This document shows, piece by piece, positions 10,935-21,400 of a stretch of DNA of 64,000 nt. This stretch comes from Gimesia alba (GTDB lineage Bacteria > Planctomycetota > Planctomycetia > Planctomycetales > Planctomycetaceae). The translations under genes and the position numbers were made by a program. A model generated the notes under the pieces. That model made no database searches and was not told the origin of the DNA. It saw nothing but the letters and a program-made list of their open reading frames with translations. The stretch lies in assembly GCF_007744675.1 (NCBI RefSeq), contig NZ_CP036269.1, positions 1,069,501 through 1,133,500 on the forward strand, given 5' to 3'. Every line of letters starts with the position of its first letter. Position 1 is the stretch's first letter.

Positions 10935-12131
10935 CTACTTTGCGGGGACGGCGATCATATCGATCACCAGAATCCGATTCGGAATCCCCACGCTTTTCAC
11001 CGTCGCTTTAGAAGCTGCCGGCGGACGCTGAGGGTTGTAATATTCCTGGCGGATCTTGCCGAAGTCGCCGCTGATTTCATTTTCAGAAACATAATAAGTG
11101 GCTTTCGCCAGATGCTCCATATCACTATGGGCTTCGCCAACGACCTGCTTCAACTGATTGAACACACTGTGAATCCGGGTACTGTTGTCGCCCGGTTCTT
11201 TAGATGTAATTCCCGAGACATAAATTCGATCGCTGACATTCGCAATAGCCACCCGGCTGAATACGGGCGAGGATTTCATACCGGTCGGCGTTTTATACGT
11301 GACGGTCTCCGCAGGCCGCGTTGTAGAAGAATCGTCTGGCAGTGCGACGATCATCTCAATTTCGATCGGCAGGGAGGAATACCATTCGACCAGTGTGACG
11401 GGATGCTTGCTGTCGTACGGGAAAAAACCGTCGATGACCTGGCTGGCTGCTGTTGCCTCGGACATCGGAGTCAGGAAGGCTTTGATCTGGATAATATTTT
11501 CTGGTGAACCTCCCAGGTACTTGAGGGTCTGGAAAAGTTCTTCCATCGTCTTTTTAGTGGACTCCGCCAGGGTGTCAGCTTTTACCGCCTGACCTGAAAT
11601 GTAAGCAGTGCGTCCTGCCGGCAATAAAGCAGCACGGAATCCGGAAACATCGTCATTAAAAATCTGTGCTTGTGCCAGTTTCTTATTGGAACCTGATACG
11701 GCAACAGCATCCATGGCCACCAACGCTTTGGGATCAGGCAGTTTAGTGACCACATACGTGCACGCTGGTTGAGCCGTGACTTCCAGTTCCTGGGCCAGTC
11801 GTTGTCGTACTTCCGGCACCAGATCTTCACGGGCAACATAGATATTCAACTTCACCAGTTGATTCAGATTACTGTCTACTTTACCGAGTAAGTACTTCAG
11901 ATTCTTGAGTACGAGCACGGTCTGGTCAACGGCGCCTCCTGCAGCAATTTGTCCTCCTTTGATATTCAAAGGCAGGATCTGGGAGGTATGTGCCAGGACA
12001 TCGTCTTTGACAATTACACAGAGTGAAGCCCCTGTTTTTGTGGAAGGCTTATAATAAGAAACCTCAGCAGCAGCCAGACCGGTCATTGTTAAAAACAAAA
12101 CGGCAAGCAGTGAATTTGTCAGAGTTTTCAT
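10935..12131 (-). CDS. Secreted protein with three tandem RidA-like domains
   Basis: 398 residues with a signal peptide (MKTLTNSLLAVLFLTMTGLA). Three successive YjgF/YER057c/UK114 (RidA)-type units are visible at about residues 35-145, 160-270 and 285-398. Unit 1 has AHTSQILPLN and VKLNIYVAREDL, unit 2 AYISGQAVKAD and IQIKAFLTPMSEA, unit 3 IYVSGITSKEPGD and LAKATYYVSEN. RidA proteins are normally about 130-residue homotrimers that hydrolyse 2-aminoacrylate-type imines in the cytoplasm. Here the trimer could be one chain, and the protein is exported. The arginine that binds substrate carboxylate in RidA is not evident at the equivalent place in any unit, so classical imine deaminase activity is doubtful. 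Tandem RidA proteins are known in planctomycetes only from my general recollection. The function is open. Confidence 0.78.
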   Translation of the reverse strand: MKTLTNSLLAVLFLTMTGLAAAEVSYYKPSTKTGASLCVIVKDDVLAHTSQILPLNIKGGQIAAGGAVDQTVLVLKNLKYLLGKVDSNLNQLVKLNIYVAREDLVPEVRQRLAQELEVTAQPACTYVVTKLPDPKALVAMDAVAVSGSNKKLAQAQIFNDDVSGFRAALLPAGRTAYISGQAVKADTLAESTKKTMEELFQTLKYLGGSPENIIQIKAFLTPMSEATAASQVIDGFFPYDSKHPVTLVEWYSSLPIEIEMIVALPDDSSTTRPAETVTYKTPTGMKSSPVFSRVAIANVSDRIYVSGITSKEPGDNSTRIHSVFNQLKQVVGEAHSDMEHLAKATYYVSENEISGDFGKIRQEYYNPQRPPAASKATVKSVGIPNRILVIDMIAVPAK

Positions 12132-12207
12132 GATGGACTCATCATTCTAAGAGGATTGATTTCAGTTCATTCCGAAACGAAGCACTACGAATCAGAATTC
12201 GTTTCCA

Positions 12208-14244
12208 TTATTTTACTCGCCAGAATTCATCAAAGAAATTGGCATCCACGACTTTGCCCGGATATTGGCTACTCGCGGGAGTACGCAAGTCGATAATCGC
12301 CCAGTCAGGCAGCATCGGCACCTGGCGTGCATTATTCAGATACGCATATTCGCGATAGGTAAAGCCGCTGTTGAGGACCACGTATTTTTCGGGGTTCAAC
12401 GGATTCGGGAAAATCAGGATGGGAGCATGATGATCGGCAGGGTATTGCTTATTGCCGACGACAATCGAATCCTTGTTCCATTGGATAGGCAGCTTGTCCA
12501 CAATTTTTTTGATGAGTTGGTTACTCTGGGGATCGCCCCACAGCACCAGATTGCTTGCAGCGATTTCTTTATCCGTGATCAGTGAATCCTGCATCACGCG
12601 GGCATCACCGCGAAACTGCTGACGCCAATGCACGATGGCGTGTTTCATTTCGGACTGAACCCACTTGTCTACAGTCGGCGAAGCACAGGTTCCGGACGGG
12701 GAGACAAAAATAAAGGAATCCATGAAGGCATCGTCAATCGGGCCTTGCAGATTATGTTTTTTAACGAGTTGACCCGGTTCATAAACGGCGGGTCCCAACT
12801 GCCAGCCCGCAGCAGTATTATGAAACGAAACCTCCCAGGAACGGTCTGATTTGGGGCGTGGCGCTTCGAGTACGACATCATCAATCTGAACGGTGACCGG
12901 TTGCGTCATATCCATTGGTGACTCTCCCGCTGCCATCTTCAGTGTGAATCCGGTGACATTCCTGGTTTTGACGTCCACCCGGTTTCGCGAACGCAGACGG
13001 GCATCAATTTGTGCCTGCGTCCATTCTTCGCCCATCGCATCCAGGGTGACCCACGCCATCTGATTGTATTTCAAAGTATAGGCAACCAGATGCACGGTAC
13101 GGGGAACTCGCTGACGGCCCACGCGTGCGAGGGAATCCATTTTGTCTTCGATGACCAGTTTGGAATCGGGGTGAATCTTGTGTGCCGTGTTGGGGCCGAT
13201 GATATGCACGAGATCAATGCCGACTTTTTTCAAGGCGTCTTCCATCACGTCGGCTGCCTGCTTCTGACGGTCGATTTCCCCACTGTAGGCAACGGTCGGA
13301 CACTGATACAGATTGAGCGCGTAACCGGGGCAGTCATACATTTGCCACAATTTCTTTTCGTACCAGGTCGGTTTCAGTGTCTCTTTCTGAAACACATCCA
13401 GGAACAGAGGTGTTTCTGAAAAGCCGGCTCCCGGATTCGCAGCGAACCAGCGATCCGCATAATGTACGGCGAACTGCCAGCAGGCAGCGCCTCCCATTGA
13501 AAATCCACGAACGGAGACGCGGTCGTCATCGATACGGTAATTCTGCTTTGTTGATTCCAGTGCTTCCAGTACATCGATTTCACCGGCGAACTTGAAGGCA
13601 TTGGAATAGCGACCGTAGGGATGCAACACGATGGTGTTGGCAGGCGTGTATTGTCCACGTGAGCGTTGCTGCTGGCTGATGAAGTTGACTTCGCTCAGCC
13701 GTTCGCCTCTGCCATGAAACCAGAGGTCACACCGATACTGGCTTTTTCCTTCAAACGTATAGCTGTCGGGAATCACCAGGCCGTAGGGTTGCACGGTCTG
13801 ATCGATCTTCGAGATATAACCGCGGACGACCAGTCCTGTCTGACGTGTCCAGGGGGCTTCCCCTTTGAGTAGTTGATCGGCCCGTTCCTGCCCCTGTTGT
13901 AATAGCTTGAGCCCGTTGCCAATTTCGCGTTCGTGAAAGAATTCCTGATATTCAAGGGCACACCGCACGGCTCGATGATAGATTTCGACATCCGGAATCA
14001 ACGCTTTGATTCGCGCGTCTTTGCTCTTGTTCAATTGATCCAGCGAGGTCTGGAGTTTCGCCAGTCCCTGTTGTAGCTCCTGTTTTTTCGCTGCGGGAAC
14101 TTCAACGCCGAGTGCAGGGATGCGACGGACCTTGTCGGGAATGTTGTCAGCCGGGCCGTCCGCATACACCAGGGTAGGGGAAAGTGTCACACACAGGGCT
14201 AACGCGATTGTAGTTTTGACAATAAAATTTCGTGGAAAAATCAT
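12208..14244 (-). CDS. Secreted alpha/beta hydrolase, esterase/prolyl-oligopeptidase type
   Basis: 678 residues from ATG 14244, which gives a signal peptide ([22 protein letters not shown]). A longer frame from 14334 would add 30 residues ahead of it and is less likely. The catalytic core is an alpha/beta-hydrolase: nucleophile GFSMGG near residue 248, a candidate acid in YSGEIDRQ, and a candidate histidine in [13 protein letters not shown]. The preceding strand-helix block ([13 protein letters not shown]) suits an oxyanion region. A long C-terminal part from about residue 430 is unassigned; it contains a beta-rich region and then a second Rossmann-like stretch ([16 protein letters not shown]). 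Proteins of this design are common in planctomycetes and are usually annotated as peptidases or esterases. The substrate is unknown. Confidence 0.75.
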   Translation of the reverse strand: MIFPRNFIVKTTIALALCVTLSPTLVYADGPADNIPDKVRRIPALGVEVPAAKKQELQQGLAKLQTSLDQLNKSKDARIKALIPDVEIYHRAVRCALEYQEFFHEREIGNGLKLLQQGQERADQLLKGEAPWTRQTGLVVRGYISKIDQTVQPYGLVIPDSYTFEGKSQYRCDLWFHGRGERLSEVNFISQQQRSRGQYTPANTIVLHPYGRYSNAFKFAGEIDVLEALESTKQNYRIDDDRVSVRGFSMGGAACWQFAVHYADRWFAANPGAGFSETPLFLDVFQKETLKPTWYEKKLWQMYDCPGYALNLYQCPTVAYSGEIDRQKQAADVMEDALKKVGIDLVHIIGPNTAHKIHPDSKLVIEDKMDSLARVGRQRVPRTVHLVAYTLKYNQMAWVTLDAMGEEWTQAQIDARLRSRNRVDVKTRNVTGFTLKMAAGESPMDMTQPVTVQIDDVVLEAPRPKSDRSWEVSFHNTAAGWQLGPAVYEPGQLVKKHNLQGPIDDAFMDSFIFVSPSGTCASPTVDKWVQSEMKHAIVHWRQQFRGDARVMQDSLITDKEIAASNLVLWGDPQSNQLIKKIVDKLPIQWNKDSIVVGNKQYPADHHAPILIFPNPLNPEKYVVLNSGFTYREYAYLNNARQVPMLPDWAIIDLRTPASSQYPGKVVDANFFDEFWRVK

Positions 14245-14502
14245 AGGGGGGCTCTCGCAGGATATCGGATGATCGGGAATGTTGTAACTTCTTAAACGAT
14301 CGTGACTAACATTGTTCTTACTATCATGCCGCACGGACGATGATTTGAAAACTGTTTCGGCAAAGATATTCTGCGATCGAGCAAAGAGACTGTTTTAGGG
14401 AAAATTGGCATGGACCCTTTGAATCGTGTTTGTTAGAACAGTGCCGCACCTTGCCCCCTGAGTCTAGAACATTTCTTTCCTTATTGTCAGTGGAGTCATA
14501 CC

Positions 14503-15177
14503 ATGTTCAACAACGTTTTCTCGATCTGCCTGATTTCCGTGATTTCCCTGGGGCTTGTGACTTCCGGTTCTGCGGCAGAGGAAAAGAAAACGACTGCTGC
14601 GGCTAAGGTGCATACACTCCAGCTTCCAGGAATGGAACTTAAGGGAGAGGAAATTGATTATAAGGTGAAACGGGATGGCAAGCATGACGTCAGTCTCCGT
14701 GGTCAATCTGCATTGAAAATCGACGAAATCGTGATCACTGCCAACTTTATCCATGTCACGTACTCAAAAATAGAGGATGCGGTTCTCGACCTGAAGGGAA
14801 ACGTCACCATTTTCAGTAAAGGCGACAAACTGCGGGCCAATGCCGCGGAAGCCAAGTTTGATTTTGGCGCGAAAGCCCTCACGCTGAAAGGGGATGAAGA
14901 ACAAGAGGCACTTTTGATCCGGTATACTGGTTCAAAAACCACCCATATGGAAGCAGCCGAGATTGAAATTCAATTTAAAGATCAAAACGTCGTGTCGATC
15001 AAATCGCAGGGACCTGTCGAAATCTCGGAACGGAATGCGACCAAAGAAGATCGTCTCTTCAGCCCCCAATCCAGTCCTGGTGATCTTTTTGGAGTTCCTC
15101 AAACTCCTCGTCCGACCTTCGAATCGGATCCGTTTTCCAGTCCTAAAGCTAATTTTTTCAGTTCTCCGAAGGAGTAA
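14503..15177 (+). CDS. OstA/LptA-like periplasmic protein, first of two
   Basis: 224 residues with a signal peptide (MFNNVFSICLISVISLGLVT...SAAEE). The body has repeated short beta-strand units of the LptA/OstA jelly-roll style: VSLRGQSALKIDEIVITAN, VLDLKGNVTIFSKGDKLRA and ALTLKGDEEQEALLIRY, then MEAAEIEIQF. LptA/OstA domains carry lipopolysaccharide across the periplasm in Gram-negative bacteria. No lptB, lptC or lptD gene is nearby, so a role in LPS transport is not shown. The C-terminal 40 residues are Ser/Pro-rich and probably unfolded. The next gene is a paralogue. Family assignment is by pattern and moderately sure. Confidence 0.6.
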   Translation: MFNNVFSICLISVISLGLVTSGSAAEEKKTTAAAKVHTLQLPGMELKGEEIDYKVKRDGKHDVSLRGQSALKIDEIVITANFIHVTYSKIEDAVLDLKGNVTIFSKGDKLRANAAEAKFDFGAKALTLKGDEEQEALLIRYTGSKTTHMEAAEIEIQFKDQNVVSIKSQGPVEISERNATKEDRLFSPQSSPGDLFGVPQTPRPTFESDPFSSPKANFFSSPKE

Positions 15178-15258
15178 AAAACAGAACTGTGATGATCACG
15201 AGTCAGGTCTGGAGGACCAGATAGGGCTACTATATTAGTCTGGAATGGGAGTTTTGTG

Positions 15259-15978
15259 ATGTTGGCACGAAGTTTCGTTGTACTGTTTTGTCTGTTTGGG
15301 TATCAAATTCTTTGCCAGGCAACGGACCCTGAGTTTGACGCTGATAAAAAGTCAAAAATCGATTCGGTCCGGTTGACGGAAACACAGACACTTCAGTTCG
15401 GCCCATTTTCCATGCGGGGAAAAGATCTGAGTGTTCGAGTTAAGAGTCCTGACCAGAAAATCATCACGCTGAAGGGAAATGCACAGCTTTTGTGTGGTCA
15501 AACACGGATTTCGGCAGACTGGATTGAGGTTTCGTATCAAAATCAGCAGGATTTGAGAATGAGACTGGAAGGGAATATCGAAATCGAAAACGAGCGGGAT
15601 CAACTGCGGATGTTTGCACGGCATGCCAATCTATTTTCTTATGCTCATCGGCGGTCGTTGATTCTCCATTGTCGGGATCGAGAACATGTCACCCTGCTGC
15701 GAACCAGTAAGCAGAAAACGACTCAGATTGAAGCCTCCCGGATTGAACTCTATTTCCCCGATCCGCATTCACTGCGGATTACTGCCATTGATATTGTCAG
15801 TGTCAATGAACGCCCGGCTAGATCGACAGATCTGGTGAAAGTGGAGCCCTCCGCCCAGAGTGAGTTTGATTTTTTTGACGGGATTTCGATTACTGACTGC
15901 CAGATTGGTTTTAAAAAAAGCCAAAAGAAAACGCGTCAGCCAAGTACGGAAACTGAGAAATTGCAACTGCTTAAATAA
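15259..15978 (+). CDS. OstA/LptA-like periplasmic protein, second of two
   Basis: 239 residues from ATG 15259 (GTG 15256 directly before is also possible; GGGAG at 15247-15251 suits the ATG). A signal peptide (LARSFVVLFCLFGYQILCQA) is present. It shares its layout with the preceding protein: FGPFSMRGKDLSVRV, ITLKGNAQLLCGQTRISAD, MRLEGNIEIENERDQLRMFA, SLILHCRDREHVTLLR and then IEASRIELYFPDP. It is therefore a tandem paralogue with OstA/LptA-like beta-strand repeats, ending in a basic tail. The 78-base gap from the upstream gene suggests co-transcription. Binding of a lipid or glycolipid is possible but unproven. Confidence 0.6.
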   Translation: MLARSFVVLFCLFGYQILCQATDPEFDADKKSKIDSVRLTETQTLQFGPFSMRGKDLSVRVKSPDQKIITLKGNAQLLCGQTRISADWIEVSYQNQQDLRMRLEGNIEIENERDQLRMFARHANLFSYAHRRSLILHCRDREHVTLLRTSKQKTTQIEASRIELYFPDPHSLRITAIDIVSVNERPARSTDLVKVEPSAQSEFDFFDGISITDCQIGFKKSQKKTRQPSTETEKLQLLK

Positions 15979-16032
15979 GCTGAGCCACTCAGATGTCTCT
16001 AATTCAGAGAACAATCTCTGCTGTTTTCTAAG

Positions 16033-16064
16033 GTGAAAAACGCTCTTGACCCGTTTTTCACTTT
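16033..16064 (+). terminator. Hairpin terminator candidate after OstA-like genes
   Basis: A perfect 10-bp stem (GTGAAAAACG, 16033-16042, with CGTTTTTCAC, 16052-16061) and a nine-base loop lie 55 bases after the second OstA-like gene. Only three T follow the stem, so termination may be partial. Confidence 0.5.
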
Positions 16065-16168
16065 GCAATAAGCTTCCGATCCACACAAATCTCTCTCAAA
16101 TCAAATCTCAATTCTCTTCAGGTTTTCTACTTTGTCGATTCCGGCACTGTTTGATAACTCAATGCGTA

Positions 16169-16189
16169 ATTCAGTTTGAAAAACTGAAT
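16169..16189 (+). other. Perfect 9-bp hairpin in leader of FlgI-like gene
   Basis: ATTCAGTTT (16169-16177) is followed by a three-base loop and its exact complement (16181-16189). There is no T-run. It sits 67 to 118 bases before the possible starts of the FlgI-like gene, so it may be a leader structure. The role is unknown. Confidence 0.4.
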
Positions 16190-16255
16190 GGGCACAGGTT
16201 GTATTCACACCACCTGGCTGCTTGAGGATCAAATTGCGTTCGGGACCGGTCTTCG

Positions 16256-18337
16256 TTGAAAACAAACATTCTGAAAAGACTTTTTTCTCACAAACGGGGT
16301 CGTACTGTGAAGAGCTCAGTCAATTTATTAATCGTCGTAATCATGCTGACAGCCGGTTTTACGGGGTGTCAGAAACTGAATTTGAACCCACAGAACTGGT
16401 TGAATCCGGCCAGTCTGCGTTCTCAAAGTCCGGACGAAGACGAAACGTCGCTGGCTGATGAATTTGAAACAGACGTGAAAGTAGAGACTCCCTTCATTGG
16501 AGAATACACGCAAATCACGGGGAAAAATCTGATCGCACTGCAAGGAGTGGGACTGGTGACCGGCTTAAACGGGACGGGTGGAAATCCGCCGCCTTCGGTG
16601 CACCGTGAAGCATTACTTCGCGAGATGCGCCGCCGCAATGTGAAAAATCCGAACCATATTTTACGCAGTCCCTCCACAGCACTGGTGATTGTAAAAGCCT
16701 ATCTGCCACCGCTGATTCGCAAAGGCGAAACATTCGACGTGGAAGTCTATCTGCCCGGAAACAGTGAAGCGACCAGTCTGGAAGGGGGCTGGTTAATGGA
16801 ATCCCCCCTGGCTGAACAGGCGATGATTCAGGGACGTGGCCTATTGAAAGGTCATATCCTGGCCAAGGCACGCGGGTCGATTCTGATCCCGCCGATGTCG
16901 GAAGAAGATCGTAAAAAAGGGACCGCAGGCATTCTGCGCCGTGGACGGATTCTGTCTGGTGGAATTTCCAAAGCGGAAGACCGTGATCTGGCGTTGTATC
17001 TGCGTAATGATTTCAAGAGTATTCGAAATGCACAACGTATTGCCAATCGAATTGGCGGCCGCTTCCATCACTTTGATAAATACGGAATCGAAGAACCATT
17101 GGCAGAAGCCAAGACCGATAAGAAAGTCGTGTTAAAGCTGAAGCCGCGGTATAAGCATAACGATTCACGCTACCTGCAGGTGGTCCGAAATATTGCCTTC
17201 CGGGAGACCGATGTGGCGCAACGTGTGCGGATGCAGAAGCTGACCGAGGAAATTATGATGCCTGAGAAAGCCGAGCGTGCTGCGATTCAGCTGGAAGCGA
17301 TCGGTAAAAAATCGATTCCGATTCTGAAAGCGGCTCTGAAGAGCCCGCTGTTGGAAGTTCGTTTTCATGCGGCTGTCGCGCTGGCTTATCTGGATGACGG
17401 ATCGGGCCTCAAGGCGCTGGCAGAAGCGGCTCGCGAAGAACCGGCGTTCCGTGTCTATGCACTGGCGGCGATGTCGGCCATTGATGAGCCTGAAGCACAC
17501 ATGTATCTACGCGATTTGATGAGTATGACCAGTGCCGAAACCCGCTATGGTGCATTTCGCGCTCTCTGGACTCTGGATAAAAACGATCCGTTTATTCGCG
17601 GCGAAGATATGAACGGGCAGTTCCTGCTGCACGTTCTGGAGACCGAACTGGAAACGGTTGCCGATCATGATCCTGATGCCAAAGAGGGGAACCCGAAAAA
17701 TGGGGGACCTATGATTCATATTACCCACCGTAAGCATCCGGAAGTAGTTCTGTTCGGTTCGAAACAGGAGTTTCGTGTGCCGATTGCCGTGCGGGCTGGA
17801 AAAGTCTTAATCACCGGTGCACCGGGTACCGAAGAAATTACCGTCAGTAAATACGAGGTTGGCGAACCGGATCAGCGGAAGCGAGTTCCCAAAAATATTG
17901 CCGTCGTGATTCGAACGGCGGTCGAGATGGGTGCCAGTTATCCTGATATTGCCCAAATGATATTACAGGCAAATCAACAGGGTAATATTGACGGCCAGGT
18001 TGAAATCGATGCATTACCCGAAGGGGGCCGCATGTACTATCGGCCTACCGAGGAAGATGCTTTGATGGCTCTGAAATCGGGATCTATGAAATCCAACAAG
18101 CCTAAGCGGAAGAAGGGGGCTCGTATCGGAAATCAGAATGTGGTTCCGAATATTTTCCACTCGGGAGCACCTCAGGAGAAAACGTCAAAAAAATCTAAGT
18201 ATGACTTAGATGAAGATGAAAATGGAAAAGCAAGTTTAGCAGATTACCGCAAGTCAAAATCATCAGACGATGATGACGACGATAAATTCATCAAACAGAC
18301 CACGTTCCAGAGCTTGTTCCGTTACTTCAGAAAATAA
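16256..18337 (+). CDS. FlgI (P-ring)-like lipoprotein with HEAT-like repeats
   Basis: 693 residues from TTG 16256. A GTG at 16307 would give a shorter, typical lipoprotein signal (SSVNLLIVVIMLTAGFTGC) and may be the true start. After the lipid-attachment Cys comes a FlgI-type region: LIALQGVGLVTGLNGTGG near residue 92, ALVIVKAYLPPLIRKGETFD, and FKSIRNAQRIANRIGGRF near residue 250. At about residues 335-450 helical HEAT-like repeats appear (AAIQLEAIGKKSIPILKAAL, VRFHAAVALAYLDDGSGLKA). A beta-rich part follows and then a Lys-rich tail with six Asp in a row. Normal FlgI has about 370 residues and no HEAT repeats; a normal flgI starts at 63504. This is therefore a divergent paralogue, far from the flagellar operon. 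An outer-envelope ring or scaffold role is inferred. Confidence 0.75.
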   Translation: MKTNILKRLFSHKRGRTVKSSVNLLIVVIMLTAGFTGCQKLNLNPQNWLNPASLRSQSPDEDETSLADEFETDVKVETPFIGEYTQITGKNLIALQGVGLVTGLNGTGGNPPPSVHREALLREMRRRNVKNPNHILRSPSTALVIVKAYLPPLIRKGETFDVEVYLPGNSEATSLEGGWLMESPLAEQAMIQGRGLLKGHILAKARGSILIPPMSEEDRKKGTAGILRRGRILSGGISKAEDRDLALYLRNDFKSIRNAQRIANRIGGRFHHFDKYGIEEPLAEAKTDKKVVLKLKPRYKHNDSRYLQVVRNIAFRETDVAQRVRMQKLTEEIMMPEKAERAAIQLEAIGKKSIPILKAALKSPLLEVRFHAAVALAYLDDGSGLKALAEAAREEPAFRVYALAAMSAIDEPEAHMYLRDLMSMTSAETRYGAFRALWTLDKNDPFIRGEDMNGQFLLHVLETELETVADHDPDAKEGNPKNGGPMIHITHRKHPEVVLFGSKQEFRVPIAVRAGKVLITGAPGTEEITVSKYEVGEPDQRKRVPKNIAVVIRTAVEMGASYPDIAQMILQANQQGNIDGQVEIDALPEGGRMYYRPTEEDALMALKSGSMKSNKPKRKKGARIGNQNVVPNIFHSGAPQEKTSKKSKYDLDEDENGKASLADYRKSKSSDDDDDDKFIKQTTFQSLFRYFRK

Positions 18338-18441
18338 ACCGACTTCGAACTTTCACCAATTTTATAACTGTTACTTTTGCGTTGTGTTTGCCAGTTTCAA
18401 GTCAGGCTCCTACTATCTGTTTTCCCGTGTAAGGTTACGTG

Positions 18442-21400
18442 ATGCTGAAATCATTGGAACTGTTCGGCTTTAAGAGTTTTGCCGACCGGACCATCTTTGA
18501 ATTTTCGGATGGCATCACTTGCGTTGTCGGGCCCAACGGAAGTGGTAAGAGTAATGTCGTGGACGGTATCAAATGGGTGTTGGGAGACCAGAGCCCGAAG
18601 AGCCTGCGCGGCAAAGACATGACCGATGTGATCTTCAACGGTTCGCAGGGACGCAAGCCAAACGCTTACGCCGAAGCCACGCTGACGTTTAATAACAAAG
18701 AAGGCTTTCTGGATATTGACGCCGATGAAGTACACATCGGCCGTCGCTTGTGGAAGAACGGCGATTCCGAATATCTGTTGAATCGGAATCCAGTTCGCCT
18801 CAAAGATATCCGCGATCTGTTCATGGGGACGGGGGCGGCGACCTCGGCTTACAGTATTATCGAGCAGGGACGCGTTGATCAGATTCTGCAGGCCAATGCC
18901 GCGACACGTCGCGTCGTCTTTGAAGAAGCGTCGGGAATCAGCCGTTATAAATCGAGAAAAGTCGACGCCGAACGGAAACTGGAGCGGGTCGGACAGAATA
19001 TTCTCAGACTGACTGATATTGTTGATGAAGTCGAAGCACAGTTGAACTCAACGCGCAGTCAGGCTTCGAAAGCAGCGAAATATCGTGAAGCTTCGACCGA
19101 ACTTCGCAAATTGTGGATGGGAATGGCCGCGGATGACTGGCGGCATCTGACTTCTCAGCTCGCCTCTCTACAGGCAACCATCGGCCAGTATCAACAGCGG
19201 ATTGACGAGTTGAACAACGAGTATCAGACGTACGAAGAAAAGTTGTCTGCCATTGATTCCGAGGTCGCGGAGTTTGATGACCAGCTGCGGTCGGTTGAGA
19301 AAAAACTGGCATCGCATCGGGAAGGCATCGCCGGCAATCAGACCGCGATCGAACATCAGCTTGAACGAAAACACGAATTTGAAGCTGAGATCATTCGTTT
19401 GCGCAAGCAGCGAATTCTGATGGCGAAGCGCACATCGGAAATCCAGCAGGATTTGCAAGCGGTTGAGAATGAAAAAGTCAGTTCCGAGTCCGAGTTTCAA
19501 CTGCAACGTGAAAAACTGGAAGAAACGCGTTCGCGGATTGCGATCGTCACGGAAGAACTGAACGCGGCGAATGCACAAATTCAACAAAAACAGCAGCAGG
19601 TGCATGACTTGAATAAGGAGTCTCTGGCGCTGGATAATCGGCTGTTTTCGATTCAAACGCAGCTGGAGACATATCACAATTCAACAGACAAAGCGAACGA
19701 AAAACGTCTGCAACTGGAAGCCCGGGGCGAGGAAGCTGAGTCTGCCCTGGCGAAATGCGAAGCCCAATTCGAATTAGCGGGCGAGAAAGTCGCTGCGTTT
19801 GCACAAAGTCTGTCAGATGTGGATGAAAAACAGCAGAATCTTCTCAGCGAACAGGACCAGAAGACACAACTACTGTCTGACCTGCGAGAAAAGCGGAGTG
19901 CCTATCAGGCTCGCAAAAGTGTGCTGGAAGATCTGGAACGACGCCAGGAAGGCATCAGTATCGGCGTCAAGGAAATCTTGAATCGCGCGCAGACGTCAAA
20001 CTATTCTCCCTGGAATACCATTATCGGGAGCGTGGCTGACCTGCTGGATGTGGACCTGGAGCAGGCGGCACTTCTGGAAGTTGCTTTGGGAAATCGTTCG
20101 CAATTATTAGTGATACGCGAATTTGATCCGCTGTATCAGTTCTTGAAAGAAGGTAAGTATTCGATTTCAGGACGCGTCGGTTTTATTACACGGCCCCACA
20201 ACCAGACGGAAAATGATCAGACAATGTCTGCAGTGAACGGCTTCTCTGTGGATGGCGAGACGGCGCGTACAGAATCATTTTCGGCAGAACAAAACGAAGA
20301 TTCACTGGATTTATCGGCCGAGCGCGGGGTGATTTACCGGGCTGACAAGTTAGTCAAGCCGACGCCTGAAAATCAGGCACTGGCAGAACTGCTGCTGGCG
20401 GATACCTGGATTGTAGATTCCCTGGAAACCGCCGTGAATTTGTCTCGAACCACAGGACAGCAATGCCGTTTTGTCACACTACAGGGAGAGCTGATTGAAG
20501 AAAATCAGTCGGTGTTTGTAGGGGCAATCGGCGGAGAGTCTGCGATTTTCACGCGGAAGAGCGAATTGCGAAAGCTGAAAAATGATCTGATCAGAATCGA
20601 TCGGACCTTAAACGAGAATGAATCCGCGCTGGAAAAACTGGATGCCTTGTTATCAACGGTCGATGAAGAACGGAGCGTCTGCCAGGAGCAGATGCAAATT
20701 GCCTCCGAAGCACTCTCTACAGAGAAGGCTGCCAAGGTTGCCGCAGAGCATAAACGGGAGCAGTTAAACGAAGAATTAGCAACCGTCAGAAACGACCTGC
20801 AGGATCTGGAGCTGCACGCTCAGAAATTGCAGACCGAATCGGCGACAGTATTAGTGGAGAAACAGGAGACAGAAACCAGACTGGAAGCGCTGCAGTCAGA
20901 GATTGAGCAGGACGAATCGATCTTGCTCAACAAGCAGTGCGAAGTGCAGGAAATGAAAGAGCAGCAAAACGCCCGCCAGTTGGAACTGGCGACGCACGAA
21001 GAGCGTTTAACCGGCCTGACACAGCGTTTTGGCCGGTTGAAGCTGGAATTCGAACAGCGCGAGCAGCAGCAGGAAGAATCGAGTCGGCGTTATGAATTAT
21101 CGCTGGAAAAAAATTCGCAGATCAAGCTGCACATCTTAAATACACGCGCTGTGCTGGACGAACAGTTTTTGATTCAGGAGACATTTCTGGAGCAAGCCAG
21201 AAGCCTGGCAGCCGTGCGTGACGAAAAACGGCAACTCAAAAAACAGTTGAGTGCCGAAGAAGCGGCGCTGCGGAAAGAACGCCGCGAACTGGGGGAAAAA
21301 AAACACGAAGAAGAATTCAAAACGCGCGATATCGAGCATCAGATCAGCACACTGGCTGAACGTATTGAGGAAGAGTATCAACTCTCGCTGGAGGAAATTG

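Noticed and set aside
15259-15285. Sigma-54-like TGGCAC box near 15263
   Set aside because: It lies inside the start of a coding sequence and the second half does not match.
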